Counted from the stretch's first letter, positions 15,902 to 24,970 are shown. The stretch: DNA of 64,000 bases from Anaerolineae bacterium (GCA_022823945.1 JAJEBK010000018.1:1-64000), one strand, 5' to 3'. The notes: a model not told the origin generated them from the letters alone. A program made the numbers and translations.

Positions 15902-17608
15902 CTAGCTGCGAGTCCACTCGGCGATATTCCAAAGTTCGGAATCCCAGGCATTCATGGCCACGCCATTGATGCTGTTGTGATGCGCGGAAACGCTGCCACG
16001 ATAAACCAGCGGGATGATGGCGCCGGTTTGCACCAGCATGTCGTTCATCTGGATGGCCAACGACGCGCGCTCTTCCAGGACGGCTGTGACAGCCATTTGG
16101 TCGAGCAAGGCATCGTAGTCTTCGTTGTACCAGCGCACGACATTGTTGCCATTCCAGCTGTTGTCGGGATGCGTGATCTGGTCGCTGCGCCAACCACTCA
16201 TGTAAGTCTCGGGGTCGGTGCCGCTAGCGCCGTTGGTATACATCTCGATATCGGTATAGAACTTCGAGTAGGTATCGGGGCTGGCGATATCGCCGCCGAA
16301 GAAGACAGCCGCATCGATATTGCGCAGCTCGGTTTCTATGCCGATCTCGCTCCACCACTGCTTGATCAGCGCCTGGGTGTTTTGGCGCACAGCGTTGGTG
16401 CTGGTCTGATAGCTGACGCGCAAGGGGATGCCCATGTATTCGCGCACGCCGTCGCCATCGCTGTCCATGACGCCGGCTTCGTCGAGCATGGCATTCGCGG
16501 CATCAATATCCTGCGGGCAAGGTTCGTTGTTTGGCGACTTGTAAATGGGAGGACCAGGCAGAATGTTGCAGGTGCCGACGCCGCCCGCGCCATAAAGCTG
16601 GCTGGCGATCAAGTCACGGTCGATCGCCTTGCTCATCGCCATCCAAACCGCGTCCACTTGCAAGAACGGATGGCCATTGCTGCCATCCGCCATCCAGACC
16701 GAGCGATTATCGCCCAGAGCCGGGTCGGGGTTGGTGTGGTTGAGCAGCAGGCGCTCGACATTGGTAGAGAAACCAACGATGACCGTGCCTTGCCCGGCTG
16801 CTTCCATCGCGTTCAAGACCTGGGGCGAAATCTGCAAGTTCCAGGCGTAATCGGCTTCACCGGTTTCCAAAACAGCGCGTGCGGCGCTTTCGGCATCGCC
16901 ACCGCCCTTGAAGACAGCGCGGGAGAAGGCTGGCTGCCCCATGACGCGGTAGTTGGCGTTGGCGGTGTAAGTGACCACATCGTTGGTGCGGAAGTCCTCT
17001 ACAACGAAGGGACCTGTGCCGATGGGCGCGAAGTTCTGCTCGTTGCAGCCGAGGGCGGCCGCGCCCATGCAGTTCTCAAATTGCGCCTTCTGGATAATCG
17101 GCGTCAGGTAACCGACGAAGGGACCATAGGGGAAAGGCTTGGCCACATCAAAGTTGATCTGCACGGTGCTGTCATCCACCGCATCGATGGATGAGACATT
17201 AGCGAATTGATCCAGGACGGTGCAGCCGGTATCCGGATCCATGCAGAACTCGCCGCTGAATTTGACATCGTGCGCGGTCAGTGGGCTGCCATCCGACCAG
17301 GTGATGCCCTCGCTCAGCGTCCAGGTGATGGAGGTCAAATCTTCGGAGACGCCGCCATTGGCGACCGTGGGGATTTCATCGACCAGCCAAGGCACCATGA
17401 TGCCGTCTGGATCATAGCGCGCCAGCGGCTCGAGCACGAGGGCAGCGGCTTCGAATTCTTTGGTGCCGTTGCCAAGATAGGGGTTGAGGTGAGATGCCGC
17501 CTGCCAAAACAGGATGTTCACGGTATCTCCATCTTGTGCCACGCCGATGCCGCCAACAGACGACAGCGCCATGACGACGATCAACAGGAGAGAAAACTTC
17601 GTCTTCAT
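15902..17608 (-). CDS. family 5 extracellular solute-binding protein, paralog 1
   Basis: 568 residues. A signal peptide (KFSLLLIVVMALSSVGGIGVAQ) lacks a lipobox Cys. The mature protein has the SBP_bac_5 pattern, including LEPLARYDPDG, ITWTLSEGITWSDGSPLTAHDV and an AWNLQISPQVL segment. It would deliver peptides or a related ligand to the DppBC-type permeases encoded just downstream. The ATG at 17608 (MKTKF) fits the signal peptide. It is strongly similar to the next two genes along its whole length, so all three arose by tandem duplication. Confidence 0.9.
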   Translation of the reverse strand: MKTKFSLLLIVVMALSSVGGIGVAQDGDTVNILFWQAASHLNPYLGNGTKEFEAAALVLEPLARYDPDGIMVPWLVDEIPTVANGGVSEDLTSITWTLSEGITWSDGSPLTAHDVKFSGEFCMDPDTGCTVLDQFANVSSIDAVDDSTVQINFDVAKPFPYGPFVGYLTPIIQKAQFENCMGAAALGCNEQNFAPIGTGPFVVEDFRTNDVVTYTANANYRVMGQPAFSRAVFKGGGDAESAARAVLETGEADYAWNLQISPQVLNAMEAAGQGTVIVGFSTNVERLLLNHTNPDPALGDNRSVWMADGSNGHPFLQVDAVWMAMSKAIDRDLIASQLYGAGGVGTCNILPGPPIYKSPNNEPCPQDIDAANAMLDEAGVMDSDGDGVREYMGIPLRVSYQTSTNAVRQNTQALIKQWWSEIGIETELRNIDAAVFFGGDIASPDTYSKFYTDIEMYTNGASGTDPETYMSGWRSDQITHPDNSWNGNNVVRWYNEDYDALLDQMAVTAVLEERASLAIQMNDMLVQTGAIIPLVYRGSVSAHHNSINGVAMNAWDSELWNIAEWTRS

Positions 17609-17659
17609 TAGGATCCTCACTTTCGGTTTGTCTATGATTTTTTTGTATAGCCAGTGCGA

Positions 17660-17689
17660 ATTATACCGATAATGCGCGGATCATTGCAA
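17660..17689 (-). promoter_or_regulatory. promoter of binding protein 1
   Basis: TATAAT on the minus strand (complement of 17660-17665) with TTGCAA 18 nt upstream, about 52 nt before the ATG at 17608. Confidence 0.6.
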
Positions 17690-17856
17690 ATCTGCATTGT
17701 CAAGAGGCAAAAACGGTGATATCGGCACGCGAGTGCGAACGCCCAAGTCTATGACAAATGCAACGGAGAATGAGATTGCAGGTGCCCCTCCACCCACTCC
17801 AAGTCGGGCAGACCCAGAGATTTGGGGGAGGGGCAAAGAACCGATAGATCAGCAGA

Positions 17857-19563
17857 CTAGCTGCGAGTCCATTCGGCGACATTCCAAAGTTCGGCATCCC
17901 AGGCGTTCATGGCGATGCCGTTGACGCTGTTGTGATGCGCCGAGACGCTGCCACGATAGACGAGCGGGATCATCGCGCCTGTTTGCACCAGCAGGTCATT
18001 CATCTGGATGGCCAGCGAAGCGCGTTCTTCCAGCACGCCGGTCTGCGACATCTGGTCGAGCAGGGCATCGTAGTCTTCGTTGTACCAGCGCGAAACATTG
18101 GAGCCGAGCCAGCCGGTTGCGGGACTGGTGATTTCCGTCGTGCGCCAGTTGCCCATATAGGTCTCTGGGTCGGTGCCGTTCGAGCCATTGGTGTACATCT
18201 CGATGTCGGTGTAGAACTTGGCATAGGTGTCGGGGCTGGCGACATCACCGCCGAAGAAGACGGCCGCATCGATGTTGCGCAGCTCGGTCTCGATGCCAAT
18301 TTCGCTCCACCACTGTTTAATCAACGCCTGCGTACTTTGACGAACAGCGTTGGTGCTGGTCTGATAGCTGACATGCAAGGGGGTACCCATGTACTCGCGG
18401 ATGCCGTCGCCATCGCTGTCCATGACGCCAGCTTCGTCCAGCATGGCATTGGCAGCATCGATATCCTGCACGAGGCAGTCATCGTTATTTGTGGAGGCAT
18501 AGATCGGCGGACCAGGCAAGATATTGCAGGTAGCTATGCCACCGGCGCCATATAGCTGCTCTGCGATCACATTGCGGTCGATTGCCTTGGACATAGCCAT
18601 CCAAATCGCGTCAACCTGGAGGAAGGGGTGGCCATTGCTGCCATCCGCCATCCAGACCGAGCGGTTTTCGCCCAGTGCCGGGTCGGGATTGGTGTGATTC
18701 ACCATCAGGCGCTCGACATTGGTGGCGAATGCCACGACGACCGTGCCTTGCCCGGCACCTTCCATCGCGCTCAAGACTGCCGGGGAAATCTGCAAGTTCC
18801 AGGCGTAATCGGCTTCACCAGTTTCCAAAACGGCGCGCGCGGCGCTCTCGGCATCGCCACCGCCTTTGAAGACCGCGCGGTCAAAGCTCGGCTGTCCCTC
18901 GACGCGGTAGTTGGGATTGCGGACATAGGTCACCACATCATTGGGGCGGAAGTCTTCCACCATGAAGGGACCCGTGCCGATAGGCGCGAAGTTCTGCTCG
19001 GTGCACTCTTGGGAGGCCACGCCCATGCAATTCGCGAATTGCGCTTTCTGCAGGATGGGGGTGAAGTAGCCGACAAAGGGACCGTAGGGGAAAGGTTTGG
19101 GACCAGTGAAGGTGATTTTCACGGTGTGGTCGTCAACCGCTTCCAGGCTTTCGACGCCGTCAAATTGGCTTAGTGTCGAGCAACCGCCTTCGGGGTGCAT
19201 GCAGTATTCGCCAGTGAAAACCACATCATGAGCGGTAAAGGCGCTGCCATCCGACCAGACGATGTCATCGCGGAGATTCCAGGTGATGGTGGTCAAATCT
19301 TCAGAGACGCCACCGTTGGCAACGGTGGGAACTTCATTGACCAGCCAGGGCACCATCACGCCATCGGGGTCGTAACGCACGAGCGGCTCGATCACAAGCG
19401 AAGCGGCTTCCAATTCTTTTGTGCCCCCAGACAAATACGGGTTCAAGCTGGATGCCGCTTGCCAAAACAGGATGTTGACTGTGTCGCCATCTTGCGCCAC
19501 GCCGATGCCGGTGAATGACGCCAGCGCCAGCAGCGCGATGAGTAATACCGTGAACTTCTTCAT
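17857..19563 (-). CDS. family 5 extracellular solute-binding protein, paralog 2
   Basis: 568 residues. Signal peptide KKFTVLLIALLALASFTGIGVAQ without a lipobox, then the same SBP_bac_5 architecture as its neighbours (LEAASLVIEPLVRYDPDG, TWNLRDDIVWSDGSAFTAHD, conserved C-terminus NVAEWTRS). It has its own promoter, which suggests that the three paralogs are expressed under different conditions or bind different ligands. Ligand identity is not predictable. The start at 19563 is set by the signal peptide. Confidence 0.9.
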   Translation of the reverse strand: MKKFTVLLIALLALASFTGIGVAQDGDTVNILFWQAASSLNPYLSGGTKELEAASLVIEPLVRYDPDGVMVPWLVNEVPTVANGGVSEDLTTITWNLRDDIVWSDGSAFTAHDVVFTGEYCMHPEGGCSTLSQFDGVESLEAVDDHTVKITFTGPKPFPYGPFVGYFTPILQKAQFANCMGVASQECTEQNFAPIGTGPFMVEDFRPNDVVTYVRNPNYRVEGQPSFDRAVFKGGGDAESAARAVLETGEADYAWNLQISPAVLSAMEGAGQGTVVVAFATNVERLMVNHTNPDPALGENRSVWMADGSNGHPFLQVDAIWMAMSKAIDRNVIAEQLYGAGGIATCNILPGPPIYASTNNDDCLVQDIDAANAMLDEAGVMDSDGDGIREYMGTPLHVSYQTSTNAVRQSTQALIKQWWSEIGIETELRNIDAAVFFGGDVASPDTYAKFYTDIEMYTNGSNGTDPETYMGNWRTTEITSPATGWLGSNVSRWYNEDYDALLDQMSQTGVLEERASLAIQMNDLLVQTGAMIPLVYRGSVSAHHNSVNGIAMNAWDAELWNVAEWTRS

Positions 19564-19610
19564 TGATCCCTCTCTATTCATGGATGGGTATGGAAAAGCG
19601 TTGCGAAGTG

Positions 19611-19638
19611 ATTATAGCGCAGGATAGTGAGGATTCAA
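19611..19638 (-). promoter_or_regulatory. promoter of binding protein 2
   Basis: Minus-strand TATAAT (complement of 19611-19616) with TTGAAT 16 nt upstream, about 47 nt before the ATG at 19563. Confidence 0.6.
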
Positions 19639-19660
19639 TTGAAGAAAACGACGGGGCGCG

Positions 19661-19695
19661 ACAACAAAAAGGGGCATGGCACTGTGCCACGCCCC
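19661..19695 (-). terminator. Rho-independent terminator of binding protein 3
   Basis: On the minus strand a near-perfect hairpin (GGGGCGTGGCAC with GTGCCATGCCCC, 19671-19695) is followed by TTTTTGTTGT. It lies 41 nt after the stop codon of the gene at 19737. Confidence 0.85.
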
Positions 19696-19736
19696 CGGGG
19701 TATTGCTATTGCGTTGCGATTCGCTCGCACGCGCTG

Positions 19737-21440
19737 TTACATGCGATACCAATCCTGGATATTCCACATTTCGCTGTCCCAGCCGTTCATGTCAACGCCG
19801 TGCAGGCTATTGGCATGTGCCGAGACGCTGCCGCGGAAGACCAGCGGGATCAACGCGCCGCTTTCGATCAGCAGGTCGTTCATCTGCTTGACGATCTCTG
19901 CGCGGGCTTCGACACCACCTGTTCCCGTCAGTTCTTCATAGAGCGCGTCATAGGCGGGGTTGCAGTGCCGCGGCACATTGCGCCCCAGCCAACCGTTGTC
20001 CGGGTTGGGGGCTGCGCCGCAAATCCAGCGTACCATGAATGTCTCGGCATCTGGACCGCTGGTGCCGCTGGTGAACATTTGCACATCGCTGTAGAACTTC
20101 TGGTAGGTATCGGGGCTGGCCGGGTCGCCACCGAAGAAGACCGCGGCGTCGATATTGCGCAGCTCGGTTTCGATGCCGATCTCGCTCCACCACTGCTTGA
20201 TCAGCGCCTGGGTGTTCTGGCGCACGGCATTGGTGCTGGTCTGATATTGGACGCGCAAGGGAACGCCGTTGGCTTCGCGGATGCCATCGCCATCGCTGTC
20301 CACGATGCCGGCTCCATCCAGAATGGCGTTCGCGCCGTCAATATCTTGCGAGCAGCCCAGATAGGTCTCCGATACATTGACGGGAGGCCCATTCACCATG
20401 TTGCAAGCAGCCTGACCGCCAGCGCCATAAAGCTGCCCGGCGATGATATCGCGGTCAATCGCCAGCGACATGGCATCGGCAACTTCCGGAATGGTCAGGA
20501 AGGGATGGTCGTTGCTGCCGTCCGACATCCAGACCGAGCGATTCGGGTTGTCTGGGCTGACATCGGCCTGGTTGAGCATCAGGCGCTCGACCGACGAAGC
20601 GAACGCGACCACAACCGTGCCTTGTCCGGCAGCTTCCATGCCGCTCAAGACAGCTGGCGAAATCTGCAGGTTCCAGGCATAATCCGCTTCGCCCGTTTCC
20701 AGCACAGCGCGCGCGGCCGATTCGGCATCGCCACCGCCCTTGAAGACTACGCGGTCGAAGTGCGGCTTGCCCTCTTCGCGGTAGTTGGGGTTGGCTGTAT
20801 AGGTGACCACATCGTTGGGACGGAACTCATCAACCATGAAGGGACCCGTGCCGATGGGCGCGAAGTTCTGGTCGGTGCAGGCCGACATGTTGGCACCCAT
20901 GCAATCGGCAAATTGCGCTGCGTTCAAGATGGGCGCAGAACTCGAAACGAAGGGATCGTAGGGATTGGGCTTGGGCACGCCAAAGGTGATCTTGATCTGG
21001 TTGCCGCCGATGTCTTCCATGCTGACCACATCGTTGTAGAAGTGCTTGGTCGAGCAGCCGCCTTCTGGGTGCGTGCAATACTGCCAGGTGAAGATCAGGT
21101 CATCGATCGTGACCGGCGTGCCATCCGACCAGACCAAGCCATCCTTGAGCTTCCAGGTGATGGTGGTCAAATCTTCGGATACGCCGCCATTTTCCAATGT
21201 GGGGATGAACTCCGCCAGTTCGGGCACCATCGTGCCGTCGGGAGCGATGTTCGCCAATGGTTCGAGGATGAGCGCGGCAGCATCAAAGTCTTTTGTGCCA
21301 CCCGACAGGTAGGGGTTCAGAATAGAAACCGCCTGCCAATAGAGAATAGTGACTTCGCTGGTATCCTGCGCGACAGCCACGCCGCCAAAGAGCGTGCTGA
21401 ACAGGAACAAGCAAAGCACAAGTGCAAGTTTGATGCGCAT
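19737..21440 (-). CDS. family 5 extracellular solute-binding protein, paralog 3
   Basis: 567 residues. Signal peptide RIKLALVLCLFLFSTLFGGVAVAQ, no lipobox, then the SBP_bac_5 fold (LEPLANIAPDG, TWKLKDGLVWSDGTPVTIDD, AWNLQISPAVLSGM). It is the most divergent of the three, with a different C-terminus (NIQDWYRM) and extra Cys residues. The ATG at 21440 is preceded by AAAGGA; an in-frame upstream start would add 29 residues that do not look like a signal peptide. It ends at a strong terminator, so it is a separate transcription unit. Confidence 0.9.
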   Translation of the reverse strand: MRIKLALVLCLFLFSTLFGGVAVAQDTSEVTILYWQAVSILNPYLSGGTKDFDAAALILEPLANIAPDGTMVPELAEFIPTLENGGVSEDLTTITWKLKDGLVWSDGTPVTIDDLIFTWQYCTHPEGGCSTKHFYNDVVSMEDIGGNQIKITFGVPKPNPYDPFVSSSAPILNAAQFADCMGANMSACTDQNFAPIGTGPFMVDEFRPNDVVTYTANPNYREEGKPHFDRVVFKGGGDAESAARAVLETGEADYAWNLQISPAVLSGMEAAGQGTVVVAFASSVERLMLNQADVSPDNPNRSVWMSDGSNDHPFLTIPEVADAMSLAIDRDIIAGQLYGAGGQAACNMVNGPPVNVSETYLGCSQDIDGANAILDGAGIVDSDGDGIREANGVPLRVQYQTSTNAVRQNTQALIKQWWSEIGIETELRNIDAAVFFGGDPASPDTYQKFYSDVQMFTSGTSGPDAETFMVRWICGAAPNPDNGWLGRNVPRHCNPAYDALYEELTGTGGVEARAEIVKQMNDLLIESGALIPLVFRGSVSAHANSLHGVDMNGWDSEMWNIQDWYRM

Positions 21441-21543
21441 GATGAATCCTTTCGGTAAATTGGTGTCAAATTGATACAACTTGCGTGCGCAGTATACACG
21501 ATGTGGGGGCAAAACACCAAAAACCAATATACAGGGCGTTGCC

Positions 21544-22260
21544 TCAGTCCGGTGGCTTGCGCAGCAAATTAATCAATATCGCCAGAATCACCTTGATCAT
21601 GTAATAGACGCTGCGCAGGGGCGTGATTGACGAGGTTCCATGCTGGCGCGGGATCATCTCGGCCGGCACCTCAATTTGCCGCAAGCCGCTGCGCCAGGCG
21701 ATCAATATGGCTTCTGGCTCTGGATAATCGTGCGGGTAGGCGCTGGCGAAGAGCGCGATCGCCCGTTGGTTGAAGGCCGCGCAGCCGGAAGTCGGGTCGG
21801 TGATGCGCTGGCGGATGATCACCGAAAGCAGACGCGCCAAAATCGCGCTGCCCAGCCGCCGCAGCCGTGGCGTGCCATAATCGCCCGCGCCCACGAATCG
21901 CGAGCCAATCACGATATCGGCTGTGCCCGCCTCCAGATCCGCCAGCAGACGCGGGTTGTTTTGCGGCACATGCTGCCCATCGCCATCGTTGCGCAGGACA
22001 ATGGTATAGCCATGCCGCGCGGCGAATTGAAAGCCGGCTTGGACAGCCGCGCCAATGCCGACATTGTAGGGCAGGCGGAGCACGGTGGCGCCAGCCGCAC
22101 TGGCAGCGGCAGCCGTGTCATCGCGCGAGCCATCGTCGATCACCAATGTATCGGCTTGTGGAAGCTGCTGGTGGATGCCACGCAATGTCGCGCCGATGCT
22201 GCGCCCTTCGTCCAGCGCCGGCAAAATCACCAGAATGCGTGAGCTTTCCATACGCGGCAT
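21544..22260 (-). CDS. GT2 family glycosyltransferase (dolichyl-phosphate-sugar synthase-like)
   Basis: 238 residues. Motifs are RILVILPALDEGRSIG, VIDDGSRDDT, NVGIGAAVQAGF and DGDGQHVPQN (the DxD site), then SRFVG and TDPTSGCAAFN. This is the DPM1/undecaprenyl-phosphate-sugar transferase pattern, which loads a sugar onto a polyprenyl phosphate at the membrane. The start may be ATG 22260 or ATG 22251. It has only a weak C-terminal hydrophobic stretch and no two-helix anchor. The neighbouring TPR gene is on the same strand, 58 nt upstream. Confidence 0.85.
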   Translation of the reverse strand: MPRMESSRILVILPALDEGRSIGATLRGIHQQLPQADTLVIDDGSRDDTAAAASAAGATVLRLPYNVGIGAAVQAGFQFAARHGYTIVLRNDGDGQHVPQNNPRLLADLEAGTADIVIGSRFVGAGDYGTPRLRRLGSAILARLLSVIIRQRITDPTSGCAAFNQRAIALFASAYPHDYPEPEAILIAWRSGLRQIEVPAEMIPRQHGTSSITPLRSVYYMIKVILAILINLLRKPPD

Positions 22261-22318
22261 GGTAGTCCAGTTGGGCAATGCTGCAAAGGATTGACCTGGG
22301 CAAGTCCCGCGTCCGTCA

Positions 22319-23545
22319 TCAACTGCCGGGCACGAAGCTCGGGTCGCATTGAGGGATGACCGCGCTGATATCGGCGATGAGCTGCTGGTGGTTGATATCT
22401 CTCGCCAGCTGCAAACCTGGCTCCAGATAAGCCAAGGCGCGCGAGCAGTTGCCCAGCACAATTTGCGACCAGCCCGCCCAATAATGATGGCGCGGTTCCT
22501 GGCTGCCCAACTCGATGGCTCTGGCGAAGTTGGCGGCGGCGGCGCTCGTTTCGCCCAGACGTTCATTGGCGCGCCCCAGCATGTAATGACAATGAAAATA
22601 GCCGGAGTTGAAGTCGATACAATCTTGCAGAGTCAGTCTGGCTTGCGTGAAATTGCCATCGCGGCTGATCTGGATCTCGCCGAGACGAAACAGGGCGCGC
22701 GGGTTGTAGGGGTCGGCTTCCAGGGTCTGCTGCAAGATTTCCAGCGCCGCTTCAAAATTGCGCAGGTCTTTCTCGATGGTGGCGATATCTACGGCGATGA
22801 GGTTCATGTTGCTCGCCAGCTCGTAGGCAGCTTCGAAATCGGCTAACGCAGCGGCATAGTCGCTATCCCATTTGACCAGTCCGCGCGCGCGGTAGGCTTC
22901 GGCGCTTTGCGGGTCTTGCGCGAGCAGCTCGTCCAGCAGGGTTTCGGCGCGCTGACTTTGGTCCAGGCTGTGATAGATTTCACCCAGGTAGGCGCTGGCG
23001 CGGCTGTTCTGCGGGTCGAGTTCCAGAGCGTGCAGGGCATAAGCCAGGGCTTCGGCGGGTTTGTCTTGCCAGTCCAGCGCCCAGGCTTGGATTGCCCAGG
23101 CATCGGCGTCAAAGGGGTCGGCATTGATGGCGCGGGTGGCTTGCTGGCTGGCTTCGGCATAGCGGCTGGCGTTGATCAGACCGATGGCGATGCGGCGGAA
23201 GACCTCGACTGTGTTGGGCGTTGACGGCGCGATTTCCAGGTAGAGTTCGGTCGCCCGGCTCAGCGCGCCTTGCTGCCAATAATTGCTCGCTTCGATCAGG
23301 CGGTTGCGCGGGTCGAGCGTGGCGGTTGGCTCGGGCGCAGACAGGGTGGCTGCCCGATTCTCGATCTCGGCGATGAGGTTGTTGAAAGCATCCTGAATGA
23401 TGGGCGCAGCGACCTGGCGATTGAGATAGATGGCTACGCTGGTCGCGATCAACAACAGCAGCAGCAAATACACAAAGAGCCGCCGACAACTGACGATGCT
23501 GCGCCGCTGGACGCCACGATATTTTTTGGGCGTGCGGATCTGCAT
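22319..23545 (-). CDS. membrane-anchored TPR protein
   Basis: 408 residues. A basic N-terminus is followed by one membrane helix (LFVYLLLLLLIATSVAIYL, about residues 24-42). The rest is outside the membrane and composed of about nine TPR-like helix pairs such as AWALDWQDKPAEALAYALHA and AYLGEIYHSLDQSQRAETLL. TPR arrays bind partner proteins and organise complexes. No enzymatic motif is seen. A partial dispersed repeat lies upstream. Confidence 0.8.
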   Translation of the reverse strand: MQIRTPKKYRGVQRRSIVSCRRLFVYLLLLLLIATSVAIYLNRQVAAPIIQDAFNNLIAEIENRAATLSAPEPTATLDPRNRLIEASNYWQQGALSRATELYLEIAPSTPNTVEVFRRIAIGLINASRYAEASQQATRAINADPFDADAWAIQAWALDWQDKPAEALAYALHALELDPQNSRASAYLGEIYHSLDQSQRAETLLDELLAQDPQSAEAYRARGLVKWDSDYAAALADFEAAYELASNMNLIAVDIATIEKDLRNFEAALEILQQTLEADPYNPRALFRLGEIQISRDGNFTQARLTLQDCIDFNSGYFHCHYMLGRANERLGETSAAAANFARAIELGSQEPRHHYWAGWSQIVLGNCSRALAYLEPGLQLARDINHQQLIADISAVIPQCDPSFVPGS

Positions 23546-23597
23546 AGGCTGACCCGTTTATCTACAGGCTACTCGCGCCGCGAGGCGGAGTCAAATG

Positions 23598-23740
23598 AGT
23601 TCCCCTCCTTAACCCCACCCCCGGCCCCTCCCCGACGAGTCGGAGAGGGGAGTCTCGGGAGCTGTCTTCCGAATTATTGACTGGATCCGCGTGTGATTTG
23701 CCTCCCCCTGACTCGTCGGGGGGATTGAGGGGGGTAACGC
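23598..23740. repeat. full-length ~140-bp dispersed repeat element (reverse copy)
   Basis: Essentially the reverse complement of 10908-11045, including GACAGCTCCCGA and GGGGGAGGCAAATCAC on the minus strand. The two copies differ mainly in the short palindromic cores (GACAGGTC versus GACGAGTC). Confidence 0.7.
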
Positions 23741-23741
23741 A

Positions 23742-24419
23742 TCACGGCCAGACAACAGCCATGAACTCGCGCAGGTCCCCCAGCAAAAAGTCGGGCTGGC
23801 GCTCGACCAGCGACTGGCGCGGGGCATATCCCGTCTCCACAGCCACCGCCACGGCATGTATCGCGCGGGCCGCCTGGATGTCGGCGAGCGTATCGCCAAT
23901 GACGAAAATATCGCGCGGGGCGAATGTTTGCTGAGCCTGTTGCTGCGCGCGCCGCAATGCCAGCCGTGTCAAATCTTCGCGCCGCGGCGATTCGTGCCCA
24001 TAGGCTCCAACCGGGAAAAGCCCCGGGTCGAAGCCAGCCATTTCCAGCTTGATCTGCGCCGTCGCCCCCGTGTTGCCACTGACGATGCCCAGCAGCACAT
24101 CCGCGCGCGCCTGCATTGTCTCCAGCAGTTCAAATGCGCCGGGCAGGGCATCTGCCGCGAACTGCTCGCGGATATCGTTCATGTGGCGAGCCATAGACGC
24201 CTGATAAGTCAAAATCTCGCTGCCGATATCGGCGCTGCTGTAGCCATGCGGCGCGAGCAGAGTAGCCAATATGCCCCAGTCGGTCTGTCCGCCGAAATCG
24301 TGATTGTCCAGGTCGCCGATGGTGCCGAAGCGCTCGGTCATAGCGCGGCGTTTGGCTTCGCGTCCGATGCCCTGGCTGATCAGCAGCGTGCCATCAATAT
24401 CAAAGAGGACGAGTTTCAT
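23742..24419 (-). CDS. HAD-superfamily phosphatase (PGP-like)
   Basis: 225 residues. HAD motif I FDIDGTLL at the N-terminus (nucleophile Asp and second Asp), motif II VSGNTG, and motif III/IV DIFVIGDTLADIQAA. The alpha-helical cap between motifs I and II is that of the phosphoglycolate phosphatase subfamily. It hydrolyses a phosphate monoester; the physiological substrate is unknown. The ATG at 24419 directly precedes motif I. The long open frame further upstream is accidental. Confidence 0.85.
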   Translation of the reverse strand: MKLVLFDIDGTLLISQGIGREAKRRAMTERFGTIGDLDNHDFGGQTDWGILATLLAPHGYSSADIGSEILTYQASMARHMNDIREQFAADALPGAFELLETMQARADVLLGIVSGNTGATAQIKLEMAGFDPGLFPVGAYGHESPRREDLTRLALRRAQQQAQQTFAPRDIFVIGDTLADIQAARAIHAVAVAVETGYAPRQSLVERQPDFLLGDLREFMAVVWP

Positions 24420-24456
24420 TGCCCCCACCCTAAATCCCTCCCCCCACAAAGATGGC
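24419..24456. repeat. short copy of the CCCCACCCTAAATCCCTCC repeat
   Basis: CCCCCACCCTAAATCCCTCC here is identical to the segment near 8070. It fills the small gap between the HAD and DUF1330 genes. Confidence 0.5.
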
Positions 24457-24474
24457 GGGACTTCATTCTGTCCA

Positions 24475-24765
24475 TCATTCAACTCCCTCCATGACAATGA
24501 AGGAGGCTTGCGCCGCGCCTTCACGCAGCTTGATGGCGGCTTGGTATTCCGGCGAGTTGTACATAGCCTGGGCGGCCTGCATGCTGCGGAAGCGGATGAT
24601 GACGATGCGCTCGGGCGAGTCGGGTCCTTCCAGCACGAGCTTGTCGCCGCCGCGGATGAGGAATTCTCCGCCGTATTTCTCCAGGATAGCGGGCGTATGC
24701 TGCATGTACTGCCGATATTGCGCCATGTCGTGCACGGTGGCGCGGACGATGAGATAGGCGGGCAT
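24475..24765 (-). CDS. DUF1330 family protein
   Basis: 96 residues, the normal size for this dimeric alpha/beta ferredoxin-like family. Features are PAYLIVRATVHDMAQYRQYM at the N-terminus, GGEFLIRGGDKLVLEG in the middle and RIVIIRFRSMQAAQAMYNSPEY near the end. The biochemical role of DUF1330 is not established. The start at 24765 matches the family. It lies upstream of the HAD gene on the same strand, about 55 nt apart, with a repeat between. Confidence 0.85.
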   Translation of the reverse strand: MPAYLIVRATVHDMAQYRQYMQHTPAILEKYGGEFLIRGGDKLVLEGPDSPERIVIIRFRSMQAAQAMYNSPEYQAAIKLREGAAQASFIVMEGVE

Positions 24766-24827
24766 GGGCTGTCCTCTGTTTGGGCTGTTTTGCAAGACGC
24801 ATGATAGCGGGGAAGGCGAGCGGACGC

Positions 24828-24833
24828 TATACT
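24828..24833 (+). promoter_or_regulatory. -10 element of the tRNA-Sec gene
   Basis: TATACT ends 9 nt before the first base of the tRNA. The -35 region (around TAGCGG) is weak. Confidence 0.45.
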
Positions 24834-24842
24834 GCAGGGTGG

Positions 24843-24938
24843 GGGAGTGGATGTGTCCCGGTGGATGCCCCGGTCTTCAAAATCGGTGGTCGGCTGCGCA
24901 GAGCAGGCGATGGTGGGTTCGACTCCCATGCACTCCCG
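24843..24938 (+). tRNA. selC: tRNA-Sec (anticodon UCA)
   Basis: A 96-nt tRNA with acceptor arms GGGAGTG and CACTCCC, T-loop TTCGACT, a long variable arm (TCGGCTGC with GCAGGCGA, one mismatch) and anticodon loop CTTCAAA reading UCA. Length, long variable arm and UGA-reading anticodon identify selenocysteine tRNA. CCA is not encoded. It matches the in-frame UGA in the AhpD-like gene at 13231. selA, selB and selD are not in this window. Confidence 0.95.
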
Positions 24939-24970
24939 ATTCTCCCAACATCTCATTGATTCTAACTTGC

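Noticed and set aside
17783..17836. Rho-independent terminator between binding proteins 1 and 2
   Set aside because: The complementary GCCCCTCC/GGAGGGGC arms are far apart and no T run follows on the minus strand; it looks like a repeat fragment.
19563..21458. A 631-residue protein on the plus strand
   Set aside because: It is the antisense shadow of binding protein 3 and shows no family motif; similar long shadows occur opposite 15902-17608.
24843..24938. tRNA-Ser with long variable arm
   Set aside because: The anticodon reads UCA (decodes UGA) and the length and acceptor/T-arm layout fit tRNA-Sec.
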